In this document: piece by piece, positions 20,652 through 28,941 of the stretch | Layout of the letters: every line of letters starts with the position of its first letter | Position numbering within the stretch: the stretch's first letter is position 1 | Origin: Streptomyces tirandamycinicus | GTDB lineage: Bacteria; Actinomycetota; Actinomycetes; Streptomycetales; Streptomycetaceae | DNA: 64,000 nt | Direction: 5' to 3' | Assembly (NCBI RefSeq): GCF_003097515.1 | Contig: NZ_CP029188.1 | Location: 1,975,001-2,039,000, forward strand | Notes under the pieces: generated by a model | Database searches by the model: none | What the model saw: only the letters and a program-made list of their open reading frames with translations | Told to the model about the DNA's origin: nothing | Position numbers and translations under genes: made by a program

Positions 20652-20999
20652 CCCGGCGCATCGCGAGTCGTCGCCGACGGGACACGGCCCCCGATGACGG
20701 GGCACGGCCCGGCGACCACGGGCCTCCCTCGCCGGTCGCTGATCGCCTGTCGCCGGGTCGCTGTTGACGGGTCACGGGTTGCTGGGCCACCAGTCACCGG
20801 GCCACCGGCCACCGGGGACGTCGGGACCGTCCCTCAGCAGGCACCGGAGTCAGCAGGCACCGGAGTCAGCAGGCACCGGGGCCCGGTGACCGCCGGCCAC
20901 CAGGGCCACCAGGGCCACCGGCCACCGGGTTTGGCGGCCACCGGCGGTCACCGGCTTCGGCGGTCACCGGCGGTCACCGGCGGTCACCGGGTACGGCGG
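20652..20999. repeat. Minisatellite-like intergenic repeats
   Basis: There are two tandem blocks between convergent genes. A 16-base unit ending 'ggagtcagcaggcacc' repeats about 2.5 times at 20834-20880. 'cggcggtcac' units repeat at 20941-21002, running up to the next stop codon. No gene is seen. Confidence 0.75.
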
Positions 21000-22454
21000 T
21001 CACGGACGGAGCGTCGGCTCCCGCTCGATGTCCTGCCTGTCGAGCTTCGTGTCGGGCTTCGTCAGCCGCTTCGCCTTGGCCGGGTCCTCCTGGACGGCGG
21101 CCGGGGCGACGCCCGCCCACTCCAGGATCCGGGCGGTGGCCTTCGCCCGCTGGTCCGCTCTCAGGCCGGCGACGTTGGCACCGTGGTTGGCGCCGGGAGC
21201 GGTGAAGACGTAGCTGTCCCGCGCGCCCTTGCCGAGCCGGAACGGTTCCGCACCCCACGGGTCGTTCTCGCCGTAGACGAAGAGCATCTGCCGTGCGTGG
21301 TGGCGGACCCAGCCGTCCACGTCGTCCATCACCCACGGCTTGAAGCGCATGGGGATGTCCCGGGGCACGAAGTCGCGCGGCGCCTGGTAGCCGTAGCGGC
21401 TCAGGCCCTCGAGGTGGGGCTGAGCGATGGTCGGCGCGCCGAGTTCCGTACCCGCCTGGTAGTAGTACGGCGTGTACGGCTCCAGGCCCTGGTCGGTGTA
21501 GAAGGAGAAGCCGGAGATCGCGTCGACGCTGTCCCAGATCTCCTGGTCGGTGGCGGTCGCCGCGACCGGGACCGACGCGCAGTCGGCCGCCAGGCTGTAC
21601 TGCCAGAAGGCCCAGGTGTAGTCGAGGACCACGGCCTCGAACGCCTTGTCGAGCGAGCCGACGGTACGGAAGGTGTAGCCGTTCTCGGCCGCGTACGCGG
21701 TGTACCGCGCTTCCAGCGACTCACGGCGGACGAGCGCCTCGCGCTGCACCGCGTTCAGCCTGTCGCGGCACTCGGCGGTGCCGACCTTCTCGAAGAACCG
21801 GTCGTAGGCCGAGTCCTCCTTGTTGTCCACGTCGTTCGGCGCGACATAGGCGACGACACCGTCCATGTCCCGCGGGTAGAAGCGCTCGTAGTACGTGGCG
21901 GTCATGCCGCCCTTCGAGCCGCCCGTGGAGATCCACTTCTTGCCGTAGATCTTCTTCAGCGCGGTGAAGACGCGGTGCTGGTCGCTGGCGGCCTGCCAGA
22001 TGTCGAGCTTGGACCAGTCGGCCGGGTCGGGCCGCGACGGGCTGAAGAACCTGTACTCCAGGTCGACCTGGTTGCCGTCCACGATCTGGGTGGGCTCACG
22101 CCGACGCGGGGTCGTGCCGACGTGGTAGCCGCTGGTGTGGAAGACGGTCGGCCGGGTGGTGTCCTTGTGCAGCACGGTGATGCGCTGCTGGAACGTGCCC
22201 TTGGCCGGGCGCCGGTGATCGACCGGCTGGGTGTAGCCGAGCACGAAGTAGCGGTAGCCGGGGTGGGGCTTCTCCTCGATGAGGCTCATCCCCGGGATCG
22301 CGAGGATCCGGTCCTTGATGTCCCGGGACGTGGCGTCCTCGGACGCCACGGGCGAGCCGATGGCGGGTTCGGCGGCGGTGGCCGCGCTCGCCGTCGTCCC
22401 GGCGCCACCTATGAGCACCACGAGCGACAGCAGCCATCTGAGTGTTTTCCGCAT
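21000..22454 (-). CDS. Secreted S37-family (PS-10-like) prolyl tri/tetrapeptidyl aminopeptidase
   Basis: This is a 484-residue secreted serine peptidase. The signal peptide ends near ATAAEP. The nucleophile motif is STGGSKGGMTATYYERFYP, with a late acid (VYGENDPWGAEPF) and His (APGANHGANV) completing an alpha/beta-hydrolase triad. I recognise the Streptomyces family MEROPS S37, which removes tri- or tetrapeptides, often before proline, from protein fragments. It would complement the secreted subtilase in external protein digestion. ATG 22454 is chosen because GGGGAG lies 8 bases before it; the GTG at 22463 overlaps that site. Confidence 0.88.
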   Translation of the reverse strand: MRKTLRWLLSLVVLIGGAGTTASAATAAEPAIGSPVASEDATSRDIKDRILAIPGMSLIEEKPHPGYRYFVLGYTQPVDHRRPAKGTFQQRITVLHKDTTRPTVFHTSGYHVGTTPRRREPTQIVDGNQVDLEYRFFSPSRPDPADWSKLDIWQAASDQHRVFTALKKIYGKKWISTGGSKGGMTATYYERFYPRDMDGVVAYVAPNDVDNKEDSAYDRFFEKVGTAECRDRLNAVQREALVRRESLEARYTAYAAENGYTFRTVGSLDKAFEAVVLDYTWAFWQYSLAADCASVPVAATATDQEIWDSVDAISGFSFYTDQGLEPYTPYYYQAGTELGAPTIAQPHLEGLSRYGYQAPRDFVPRDIPMRFKPWVMDDVDGWVRHHARQMLFVYGENDPWGAEPFRLGKGARDSYVFTAPGANHGANVAGLRADQRAKATARILEWAGVAPAAVQEDPAKAKRLTKPDTKLDRQDIEREPTLRP

Positions 22455-22554
22455 GCAACACACTCCCCTTGGTTCACAGCGGTCGCGGTGAACCTAGCGG
22501 GGCAAGGTCGCTATGGCCAGGGTGAGTTGAAGGGCGGTGCGGAATCCGGCTCTC

Positions 22555-22935
22555 TCAGCAGAGCATCCAGCCGGTCGAGGCGCGCTTCCCGGCGACGGCC
22601 CCCGACACCCGGACGCAGCGGTTGAGGGCGTAGACGGTGACCGGACCCGCCTGCCGGGTGAATCGCCCGCTGTCGACGGCCGCGCGACCGCCGCGCGGCT
22701 GCAGGGAGACCGACATCGGCCGTACGGAGCCGGGTCGCTTGGCGACCGTGAGGGCGCAGACGTACTGACGCTTCTTGTAGACGCGCAGCTCTCCCGTGGC
22801 GAACCCGACCGCCTTCGCGGGACGGCCGGAGCAGACGGATGCGGCCTCCGCCCGCTGACCCCCCGGCCCCGTCAGCGACACCGCGCCGACGACCATGAGC
22901 ACGGCGAGCACTCGCCTCACCAGCATCCCGAACAC
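22555..22935 (-). CDS. Small secreted SapA-like protein
   Basis: This is a 126-residue precursor. The signal peptide (VRRVLAVLMVVGAVSL to AEAA) leaves about 95 residues with four cysteines. The C-terminal half (FTRQAGPVTVYALNRCVRVS, ending MLC) follows the pattern I remember for spore-associated protein A of Streptomyces: two disulfides and an AGPVYVYA-like strand. The match is from memory and the N-terminal half is more divergent. The GTG at 22935 is preferred because GGGGAG lies 5 bases upstream; ATG 22926 is the alternative. Confidence 0.7.
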   Translation of the reverse strand: MFGMLVRRVLAVLMVVGAVSLTGPGGQRAEAASVCSGRPAKAVGFATGELRVYKKRQYVCALTVAKRPGSVRPMSVSLQPRGGRAAVDSGRFTRQAGPVTVYALNRCVRVSGAVAGKRASTGWMLC

Positions 22936-23139
22936 ACTTGCTCCCCTCCCGCGCCGAGCCGTACTGACGTACGACGCAGTGGGGGCCCGGACGGTTGCCC
23001 GCCCGGGCCCGGGAGGGCGGGATCGCGCACGGGATCCGTCGGGATCCGTCGGGATCGCGCACGGGATACGGCGGAACCCGGCAGGGTCGCGCGCGATCCG
23101 GCGGAACCCGGCGGGGTCGCGCGCACCGGGCCTCCGGGC

Positions 23140-26100
23140 TCAGGTCCGGGCCGTGGCCGGCTCCGCCTCGCCGATGAAGGTCCGCCACAGCTCGGCGTAC
23201 CGCCCGCCACGCGCGAGCAGTTGGTCGTGCGTGCCGTCCTCGACCACCCTGCCGTCCGCCATGACGACCACACGGTCCGCGCGGGCGGCGGTGGTGAGGC
23301 GGTGAGCGACCACCAGGGTGGTGCGGCGGCCGGTGAGCCGGTCGGTGGCCTGGTTCACCTGTGCCTCGGTGGCCAGGTCGAGCGCGGCGGTCGCCTCGTC
23401 GAGCAGCAGCACGTCCGGGTCGACCAGTTCGGCCCGGGCCAGGGCGATGAGCTGACGCTGTCCGGCGGAGAGATTGCGTCCGCGCTCCGCGACCTCGTGG
23501 AGATAGCCGCCCTCCAGCGTGGCGATCATCTCGTGCGCGCCGACCGCACGTGCCGCGGCCTCCACCTCCGCGTCACTCGCCCCGGGCCGCCCGTACGCGA
23601 TGGCGTCCCGGACGGTGCCGGGGAAGAGGTACGCCTCCTGCGGCACGACACCGAGCCGGTGCCGGTAGGAGGTGAGGTCCAGGTCGCGCAGATCGGTGCC
23701 GTCGGCGGTGACCCGTCCGCTCGTCGGGTCGTAGAACCGTGCCACCAGCTTGACCAGGGTGGACTTGCCCGCGCCGGTCTCACCGACGAACGCGACCGTC
23801 TGCCCGGCCGGGATCCGCAGGTCGACGCCGCTGAGCGCGCTGTCCGCACCGTCGGCCCTGCCGCCGCCGTACGCGAACGAGACGTTCTCGAAGGCGAGGT
23901 CGCCGCGCAGCGACGACACCTGCGCCGGTTCGGTGGACTGCTTCGTCGACGTCGGCTCCCGCAGCAGCTCCTGGATCCGGCCGAGCGACACGGTGGCCTG
24001 CTGGTAGCCGTCGAAGATCTGGGACAGCTGCTGCACCGGGGCGAAGAACAGGTCGATGTAGAGCAGGTAGGCGACGAGCGCACCGGTGGTGAGGGTGCCC
24101 GCCTCGATCCGGCCCGCGCCCACGATCAGCACGGCCGCCACGGCCACCGAGGACAGCAGTTGCACGAACGGGAAGTACACGGAGATCAGCCACTGGCCGC
24201 GCACCCGCGCATCGCGGTAGCTCTCGCTGCGCTCGGCGAACCGCCGGCGGCCTGACCGCTCGCGCCGGAAGACCTGCAGGATGCGCAGCCCGCTCACCGA
24301 CTCCTGGAGGTCGGCGTTGACGACGCTGATCCGCTCCCGTGCCAGCTCGTACGCCTTCACCGACTGCCGCCGGAAGAAGTACGTGCCGACGATCAGGACG
24401 GGCAGGGTCGCGAAGACCACGAGGGCCAACTGGAGGTCGAGCGCGACCAGGGCGACCATGATGCCGAAGAAGGTGACGACGGAGACGAAGGCGGTGACCA
24501 GGCCCGTCTGCAGGAAGGTCGACAGCGCGTCCACGTCCGTGGTCATGCGCGTCATGATCCGGCCGGTGAGCTCGCGCTCGTAGTAGTCCAGGCCGAGGCG
24601 CTGGAGCTGGGCGAAGATCTTGAGGCGCAGGGCGTAGAGGATCCGCTCGCCGGTACGTCCCGTCATCCGGGTGGCACCGATCTGGCCGGCCCACTGGACG
24701 ACCACGGTCAGCAGCGCCAGGGCGGAGGCGACCCAGACCGCGGACATCGCGGCCTGCTCGACGCCGTCGTCGATGCCGTGCCGGATCAGCACCGGCAGCA
24801 GCAGGCCCATACCCGCGTCGACGGCGACCAGCAGCAGGCTCAGGAGCAGCGGCAGCCGGAAGCCGTGCAGCAGTCTGCGCAGGCCGTACCCGTCGTCCTC
24901 GGGGGTCACCGCCCGGACCTCGTCGACCTGCGGGGTGTCGTCCGCCGGGGGCAGCGCCGCGACCTGCGCCAGGAGTTCGGGCGTTGCACCGACCGCCTCG
25001 TCCTCTTCTCCCTCCTCCTTGCGGACCCACAGCGGGGGCGTGATACCGCGCTCGGCGTCGAACTCGGCATCCATCTCGGCCCGGAGGGTGCGGTCCTCCG
25101 GGATCTCGACGGGGAGGGTGTGGCCCGGGGAGACCCCGCCCAGCTCGTCGGGGTCGGTGAGCAGCCGCCGGTACAGCGCGGATCGTTCCTGCAGTTCCTC
25201 GTGGGTGCCGATGTCGGCGAGCCGGCCGCCGTCGAGGACGGCGATACGGTCGGCCAGGCCGAGCGTGGACCGCCGGTGGGCGATCAGCAGGGTGGTGCGC
25301 CCGGCCATCACGCCGCGCAGCGCCTCGTGGATCTCGTGCTCGACCCGGGCGTCGACGGCGGAGGTGGCGTCGTCGAGCAGCAGCAGCCGGGGGTCGGTGA
25401 GGATCGCGCGGGCGAGGGCGATGCGCTGCCGCTGGCCGCCGGAGAGGGTGAGGCCCTGCTCGCCGACCTTGGTGTCGTAGCCGTCCGGCAGCTCACTGAT
25501 GAAACGGTCCGCCTGGGCCGTACGCGCGGCCTTGGTGATCTCCTCGTCCGTCGCGTCCGGTTTCCCGAAGGCGATGTTGGAGCGGACGGTGTCGGAGAAC
25601 AGGAAGCTGTCCTCCGGTACCAGCCCGACGGCGGCCCGCAGCGACTCCAGAGTGAGCTCGCGTACGTCGTGACCGCCGACGAGGACCGCGCCGTGCGACA
25701 CGTCGTAGAAGCGCGGCAGCAGCAGCGAGACGGTCGACTTGCCGCTGCCCGATGAGCCGACGACGGCGACGGTCTCGCCGGGCCGGATCTCCAGGGAGAA
25801 GCCGTCGAGGACGGACCGGGTGCCCTTCCCGTCCCCGTCTCCATCGCCGTCCCCACCCCCCGCTCCGTCTCCGTTTCCGTTTCCGCTTCCGTAGGAGAAA
25901 CCGACGTCGTCGAACTCGACGGTCGCCGGGGCGTCGGCCGGGAGCTCCTTGGTGCCGTCCTTGATCGCCGGCTCGGTGTCGACCAGCTCCAGGACCCGCT
26001 CGACACCGGCCCGCGCCTGCTGGGCCACGGTCAGGACCATGGCCAGCATCCGCACGGGTCCGACGAGCTGCGCGAGGTAGGTGGAGAAGGCCACGAAGGT

Positions 26101-26946
26101 CCCGAGGGTGATCTGCCCGCGGGTGGCCAGCCAGCCGCCTGCCGCGAGCATCGCCACCTGGCCGAGCGCGGGCACGGCCTGCAGCGCGGGGGTGTAGGTC
26201 GCGTTCAGCCGTACCGTACGCAGCCGGCCGGCGAAGAGCCTGCGGCTGACGTCCCGCAGCTTGCCGGTCTCCTGGTCCTCCTGGCCGAAACCCTTGACGA
26301 CGCGCACCCCGGAGACGGCTCCGTCGACGACCCCGGCCACGGCGGCGGCCTGCTGCTGCGCGTACCAGGTGGCCGGGTGGAGCCTGACCCGGCTGCGTCT
26401 GGCGATGAACCACAGGGCGGGGGCGACGGCCAGGGCGACGAGGGTGAGCGGCAGCGACAGCCAGGCCATCACACCGAGGGAGACGAAGAACAGCACGAAG
26501 TTCCCGATGGTCATCGGGAGCATGAAGAGCAGGCCCTGGATGAGCTGCAGGTCGCTGGTGGCACGCCCGACGACCTGGCCCGTGGACAGCTCGTCCTGAC
26601 GGCGCCCGTCGAGTCGGCTGATCGTCCGGAACATGTCGGTACGCAGGTCGTGCTGTACGTCGAGGGCGAGTCGCCCGCCGTAGTAGCGGCGTACGTAGGT
26701 GAGTGCGTAGACGACGAGCGCGGCGGCGATCAGCAGGCCGGTCCAGACGTGCAGTGACCGTGAGTGATCGCCGATGACGTCGTCGACCACGACCTTGATG
26801 ATCAGCGGAACGATGGCCATGACCGCCATGCCGGCGAGTGACGAGCCGAGCGCGAGCACGACGTTCCGCCGGTACCGCCAGGCGTAACCGGCCAGTCTCC
26901 GCGCCCACGATCGCTCTGCCGCCGCCGTCACCAGATGCCTCCCCAT
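23140..26946 (-). CDS. Fused two-half ABC exporter (type IV multidrug/lipid family)
   Basis: This is a 1268-residue full transporter, TMD1-NBD1-TMD2-NBD2 in one chain. NBD1 has VVGSSGSGKSTVSLLL, signature LSGGQRQRIAL and Walker B LLLDDATSAVD, with Asp where the catalytic Glu is normal. NBD2 has FVGETGAGKSTLVKLV, an altered signature LSAGQRQLIAL and a canonical LLLDEATAALD. This is the asymmetric arrangement of heterodimeric exporters, here fused. NBD1 also holds a Gly/Asp/Asn-rich insert (GSGNGNGDGAGGGDGDGDGD) just after the A-loop. ATG 26946 (MGRHLVTAAAERSW) is the most likely start; ATG 26994 is possible. The substrate is unknown. Confidence 0.9.
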   Translation of the reverse strand: MGRHLVTAAAERSWARRLAGYAWRYRRNVVLALGSSLAGMAVMAIVPLIIKVVVDDVIGDHSRSLHVWTGLLIAAALVVYALTYVRRYYGGRLALDVQHDLRTDMFRTISRLDGRRQDELSTGQVVGRATSDLQLIQGLLFMLPMTIGNFVLFFVSLGVMAWLSLPLTLVALAVAPALWFIARRSRVRLHPATWYAQQQAAAVAGVVDGAVSGVRVVKGFGQEDQETGKLRDVSRRLFAGRLRTVRLNATYTPALQAVPALGQVAMLAAGGWLATRGQITLGTFVAFSTYLAQLVGPVRMLAMVLTVAQQARAGVERVLELVDTEPAIKDGTKELPADAPATVEFDDVGFSYGSGNGNGDGAGGGDGDGDGDGKGTRSVLDGFSLEIRPGETVAVVGSSGSGKSTVSLLLPRFYDVSHGAVLVGGHDVRELTLESLRAAVGLVPEDSFLFSDTVRSNIAFGKPDATDEEITKAARTAQADRFISELPDGYDTKVGEQGLTLSGGQRQRIALARAILTDPRLLLLDDATSAVDARVEHEIHEALRGVMAGRTTLLIAHRRSTLGLADRIAVLDGGRLADIGTHEELQERSALYRRLLTDPDELGGVSPGHTLPVEIPEDRTLRAEMDAEFDAERGITPPLWVRKEEGEEDEAVGATPELLAQVAALPPADDTPQVDEVRAVTPEDDGYGLRRLLHGFRLPLLLSLLLVAVDAGMGLLLPVLIRHGIDDGVEQAAMSAVWVASALALLTVVVQWAGQIGATRMTGRTGERILYALRLKIFAQLQRLGLDYYERELTGRIMTRMTTDVDALSTFLQTGLVTAFVSVVTFFGIMVALVALDLQLALVVFATLPVLIVGTYFFRRQSVKAYELARERISVVNADLQESVSGLRILQVFRRERSGRRRFAERSESYRDARVRGQWLISVYFPFVQLLSSVAVAAVLIVGAGRIEAGTLTTGALVAYLLYIDLFFAPVQQLSQIFDGYQQATVSLGRIQELLREPTSTKQSTEPAQVSSLRGDLAFENVSFAYGGGRADGADSALSGVDLRIPAGQTVAFVGETGAGKSTLVKLVARFYDPTSGRVTADGTDLRDLDLTSYRHRLGVVPQEAYLFPGTVRDAIAYGRPGASDAEVEAAARAVGAHEMIATLEGGYLHEVAERGRNLSAGQRQLIALARAELVDPDVLLLDEATAALDLATEAQVNQATDRLTGRRTTLVVAHRLTTAARADRVVVMADGRVVEDGTHDQLLARGGRYAELWRTFIGEAEPATART

Positions 26947-27019
26947 CGTCCTGAGCTGCCGGAAGGCACCAACGCGGACCGGGCCCGATTTCATCCCGGT
27001 GCGGGGCGGGGCGGGGAAA

Positions 27020-27053
27020 GTACGGTCGCTGGTCCTAGGACCAGCGACCGTAC
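27020..27053. promoter_or_regulatory. 34-bp perfect palindrome upstream of the ABC exporter
   Basis: GTACGGTCGCTGGTCCT is followed immediately by its exact reverse complement. It lies 74 bases before the exporter ATG and about 165 bases past the serine hydrolase stop. It may be an operator for an unlinked repressor (TetR-type sites are of this kind) or, folded as a 15-bp stem with CTAG loop, the terminator of the upstream gene. Confidence 0.75.
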
Positions 27054-27218
27054 GCGGGTACGCGCCTGCTCGTGTGCTCGCCCATGCACCCAGTGCACCC
27101 AATGCACCCACGCACCCACTCGCGAGCTTGTGCGCTTGTGCGCTTGCGCGCGGATGGGCCCGGGCTGCGGATGGGCCCGGGCTCACGGGCGCCGGGCGCC
27201 GGGCGCCGGACGCCGCGA

Positions 27219-28193
27219 CTAGCGGAGCGCCGGGTTCGCCGGCGCCGCGTCCTGGGCCGGGCGGCCCGGAACGGCGGGAACGGACTCCTCCGGGGTGCCC
27301 GTCGGCACATAGCCGAGGCGCGCGGGAGCCGTGGGGTTGAGGTTTCGGTGCACGGCGCGGGCGACGGCCTGGATGGTGGCGACGCCATCGTCCATGGTCT
27401 TGTTGCCATGGGTGAGCACGGTGATCTGGTAGTTGTGCGCCGTACCGGTGAAGGCACCGATCGAGTGGACGCGCCAGCCGTGCGTGGCCCGTGGGAGCCA
27501 GCCGTTCTTGACGTGGATCCTCGCCGTGGAGGGGGAGCCGGCGGGCGTGCCCCAGCGCTGGTCCGGCACGACGGCGTTCATCAGCTGGAGAACATAGCCG
27601 CGCGAGGCGTCGGTCAGGACGTGGTTCTTGGCCGTCAGGATCGCCAGCAGCCTCTGCTGGTCACGGGCGGTGATCTGGGTGAGTCCCCAGTAGCCGTTCG
27701 CGCCGGGCACGGTCTTGGTCATGCCGGCGGCGGCGAGGAAGCCCTTGATCCTTGTCGGACCGAGCTGCCGCCACAGCGCACTGGTGGCGTCGTTGTCCGA
27801 CTTGGTGATCATGGCCGTGGCACGTGACTTCTCGGTGCTGGTCAGCTGGCGGCCGGTCTTCTGAGCGTCCCAGAGCAGGGCCGCGAGAACCGTCGTCTTG
27901 ACGACGCTGGCGGAGTCGAACGCCTGGTCCGGGCGAAGCACGCAGCTGGTCCTGGTGACCCGGTCGTTGACCAGCACGGCGGTCGTCGACACGCGCCCCT
28001 TGAGGGCCGCGGTGATGTCCTTGACGAGCTTGGCCGCGAGTCCGGCCTTCTGCGAGGTACAGGCCACGGCGGGGGTGGCCGCGCCCGCCGTACCCATGGT
28101 GGTGCTGACGGTGACCGGTACGAGCACGGCGAGGGCGGCAGCCGCGCAGAGAGCCCCACGTCTGCGGCGGCGGGGTATGGAGTGTCTCTTCAC
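27219..28193 (-). CDS. Secreted beta-lactamase-like serine hydrolase
   Basis: This is a 324-residue exported protein of the class A beta-lactamase/transpeptidase fold. A signal peptide (RRRRRGALCAAAALAVLV to GAA) is followed by the active-site motifs in order: Ser-x-x-Lys in DSASVVKTTVL, SDN in TKSDNDATSAL, and KNG (in place of KTG) in HVKNGWLPR. No Glu166-type omega loop is evident to me, so peptidoglycan-related or other hydrolysis is as likely as antibiotic degradation. The C-terminal ~40 residues are Pro/Ala-rich. GTG 28193 has only a weak upstream GAGG. Confidence 0.85.
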   Translation of the reverse strand: MKRHSIPRRRRRGALCAAAALAVLVPVTVSTTMGTAGAATPAVACTSQKAGLAAKLVKDITAALKGRVSTTAVLVNDRVTRTSCVLRPDQAFDSASVVKTTVLAALLWDAQKTGRQLTSTEKSRATAMITKSDNDATSALWRQLGPTRIKGFLAAAGMTKTVPGANGYWGLTQITARDQQRLLAILTAKNHVLTDASRGYVLQLMNAVVPDQRWGTPAGSPSTARIHVKNGWLPRATHGWRVHSIGAFTGTAHNYQITVLTHGNKTMDDGVATIQAVARAVHRNLNPTAPARLGYVPTGTPEESVPAVPGRPAQDAAPANPALR

Positions 28194-28277
28194 GCCTCAC
28201 ATGACTCCGCGGGCCCTTAAAGGTTGTACGGGCCCCCAAAGGTTGTACGGAAGGGAGAGGTTGCGGCCGGGACGGGA

Positions 28278-28298
28278 GCGTGGGCGGTGCGCCCACGC
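28278..28298 (-). terminator. Hairpin after lipoprotein gene
   Basis: GCGTGGGCG, a 3-base loop and CGCCCACGC lie 38 bases beyond the end of the three-gene operon ending at 28336. Just past it 'aaaggttgtacgg' is directly repeated. Confidence 0.6.
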
Positions 28299-28335
28299 CC
28301 CTCCGTCCGCACGGCCGAGGGCGCTCACGCGGACC

Positions 28336-28941
28336 TCATCGCGCCGACGGGATCGGCGCCGGGGTTTCGGCCGACCAGAAGTCGGAGCGGATGTAGGGGA
28401 AGCCCTCGGCCGCGGGCGAGCTCGGGTCGAGCGGCTGCCTGGGGGGCTCGGTGACCTCGGACTCGGTGACGCAGGGGGAGGTGATGCTGAAGTGTGCCTG
28501 ACCCTTGAAGCCGAACTGCAGCGTTACCCGAAAGCCTTCCGGACTGGTCGCGAACATCGCCGGCATCTCCTTGTGCTCGCGGACGGATGTGATCGCGTAC
28601 CCCTCCCTCTTCCACTGGCGCTCGACGACGCCGAGAAAGCTACCGCGGCGCTCCTCCGAGATGATCGTCATCACATGGCGACGGCGTGTGATCTGCCCGG
28701 TCCCGGTGCTGTCGTTCTTGAAGTCCGTGCAGATCGGATCACTCGACGGTCCCCGCTGCACATCGACGCCCGGCTTGATGGACCCGATCATGCCGTCGAG
28801 CATCTGCTCGGCTCGTTCGCCGGCCTCCTGCATGTTCATGCTGGGTACCTTTCCCTTCGGTGCCCTATCCCCGTCCCCGATCAAGCCGCAGCCTGAGACG
28901 ACAGCGGCACTGAGGGCCACTGCGAACATGCGTTGTTTCAT
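28336..28941 (-). CDS. Lipoprotein, third gene of hydrolase operon
   Basis: This is a 201-residue protein with a lipoprotein signal (KQRMFAVALSAAVVSGC, lipid Cys at 18). The mature part has a soluble alpha/beta domain with two more cysteines (DPICTDFK and TSPCVTE) that may pair. Its ATG overlaps the stop of the upstream hydrolase gene as ATGA, so it is translated from the same mRNA. The hydrolase-plus-lipoprotein pair is common in Streptomyces, but the function is unknown. Confidence 0.8.
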   Translation of the reverse strand: MKQRMFAVALSAAVVSGCGLIGDGDRAPKGKVPSMNMQEAGERAEQMLDGMIGSIKPGVDVQRGPSSDPICTDFKNDSTGTGQITRRRHVMTIISEERRGSFLGVVERQWKREGYAITSVREHKEMPAMFATSPEGFRVTLQFGFKGQAHFSITSPCVTESEVTEPPRQPLDPSSPAAEGFPYIRSDFWSAETPAPIPSAR

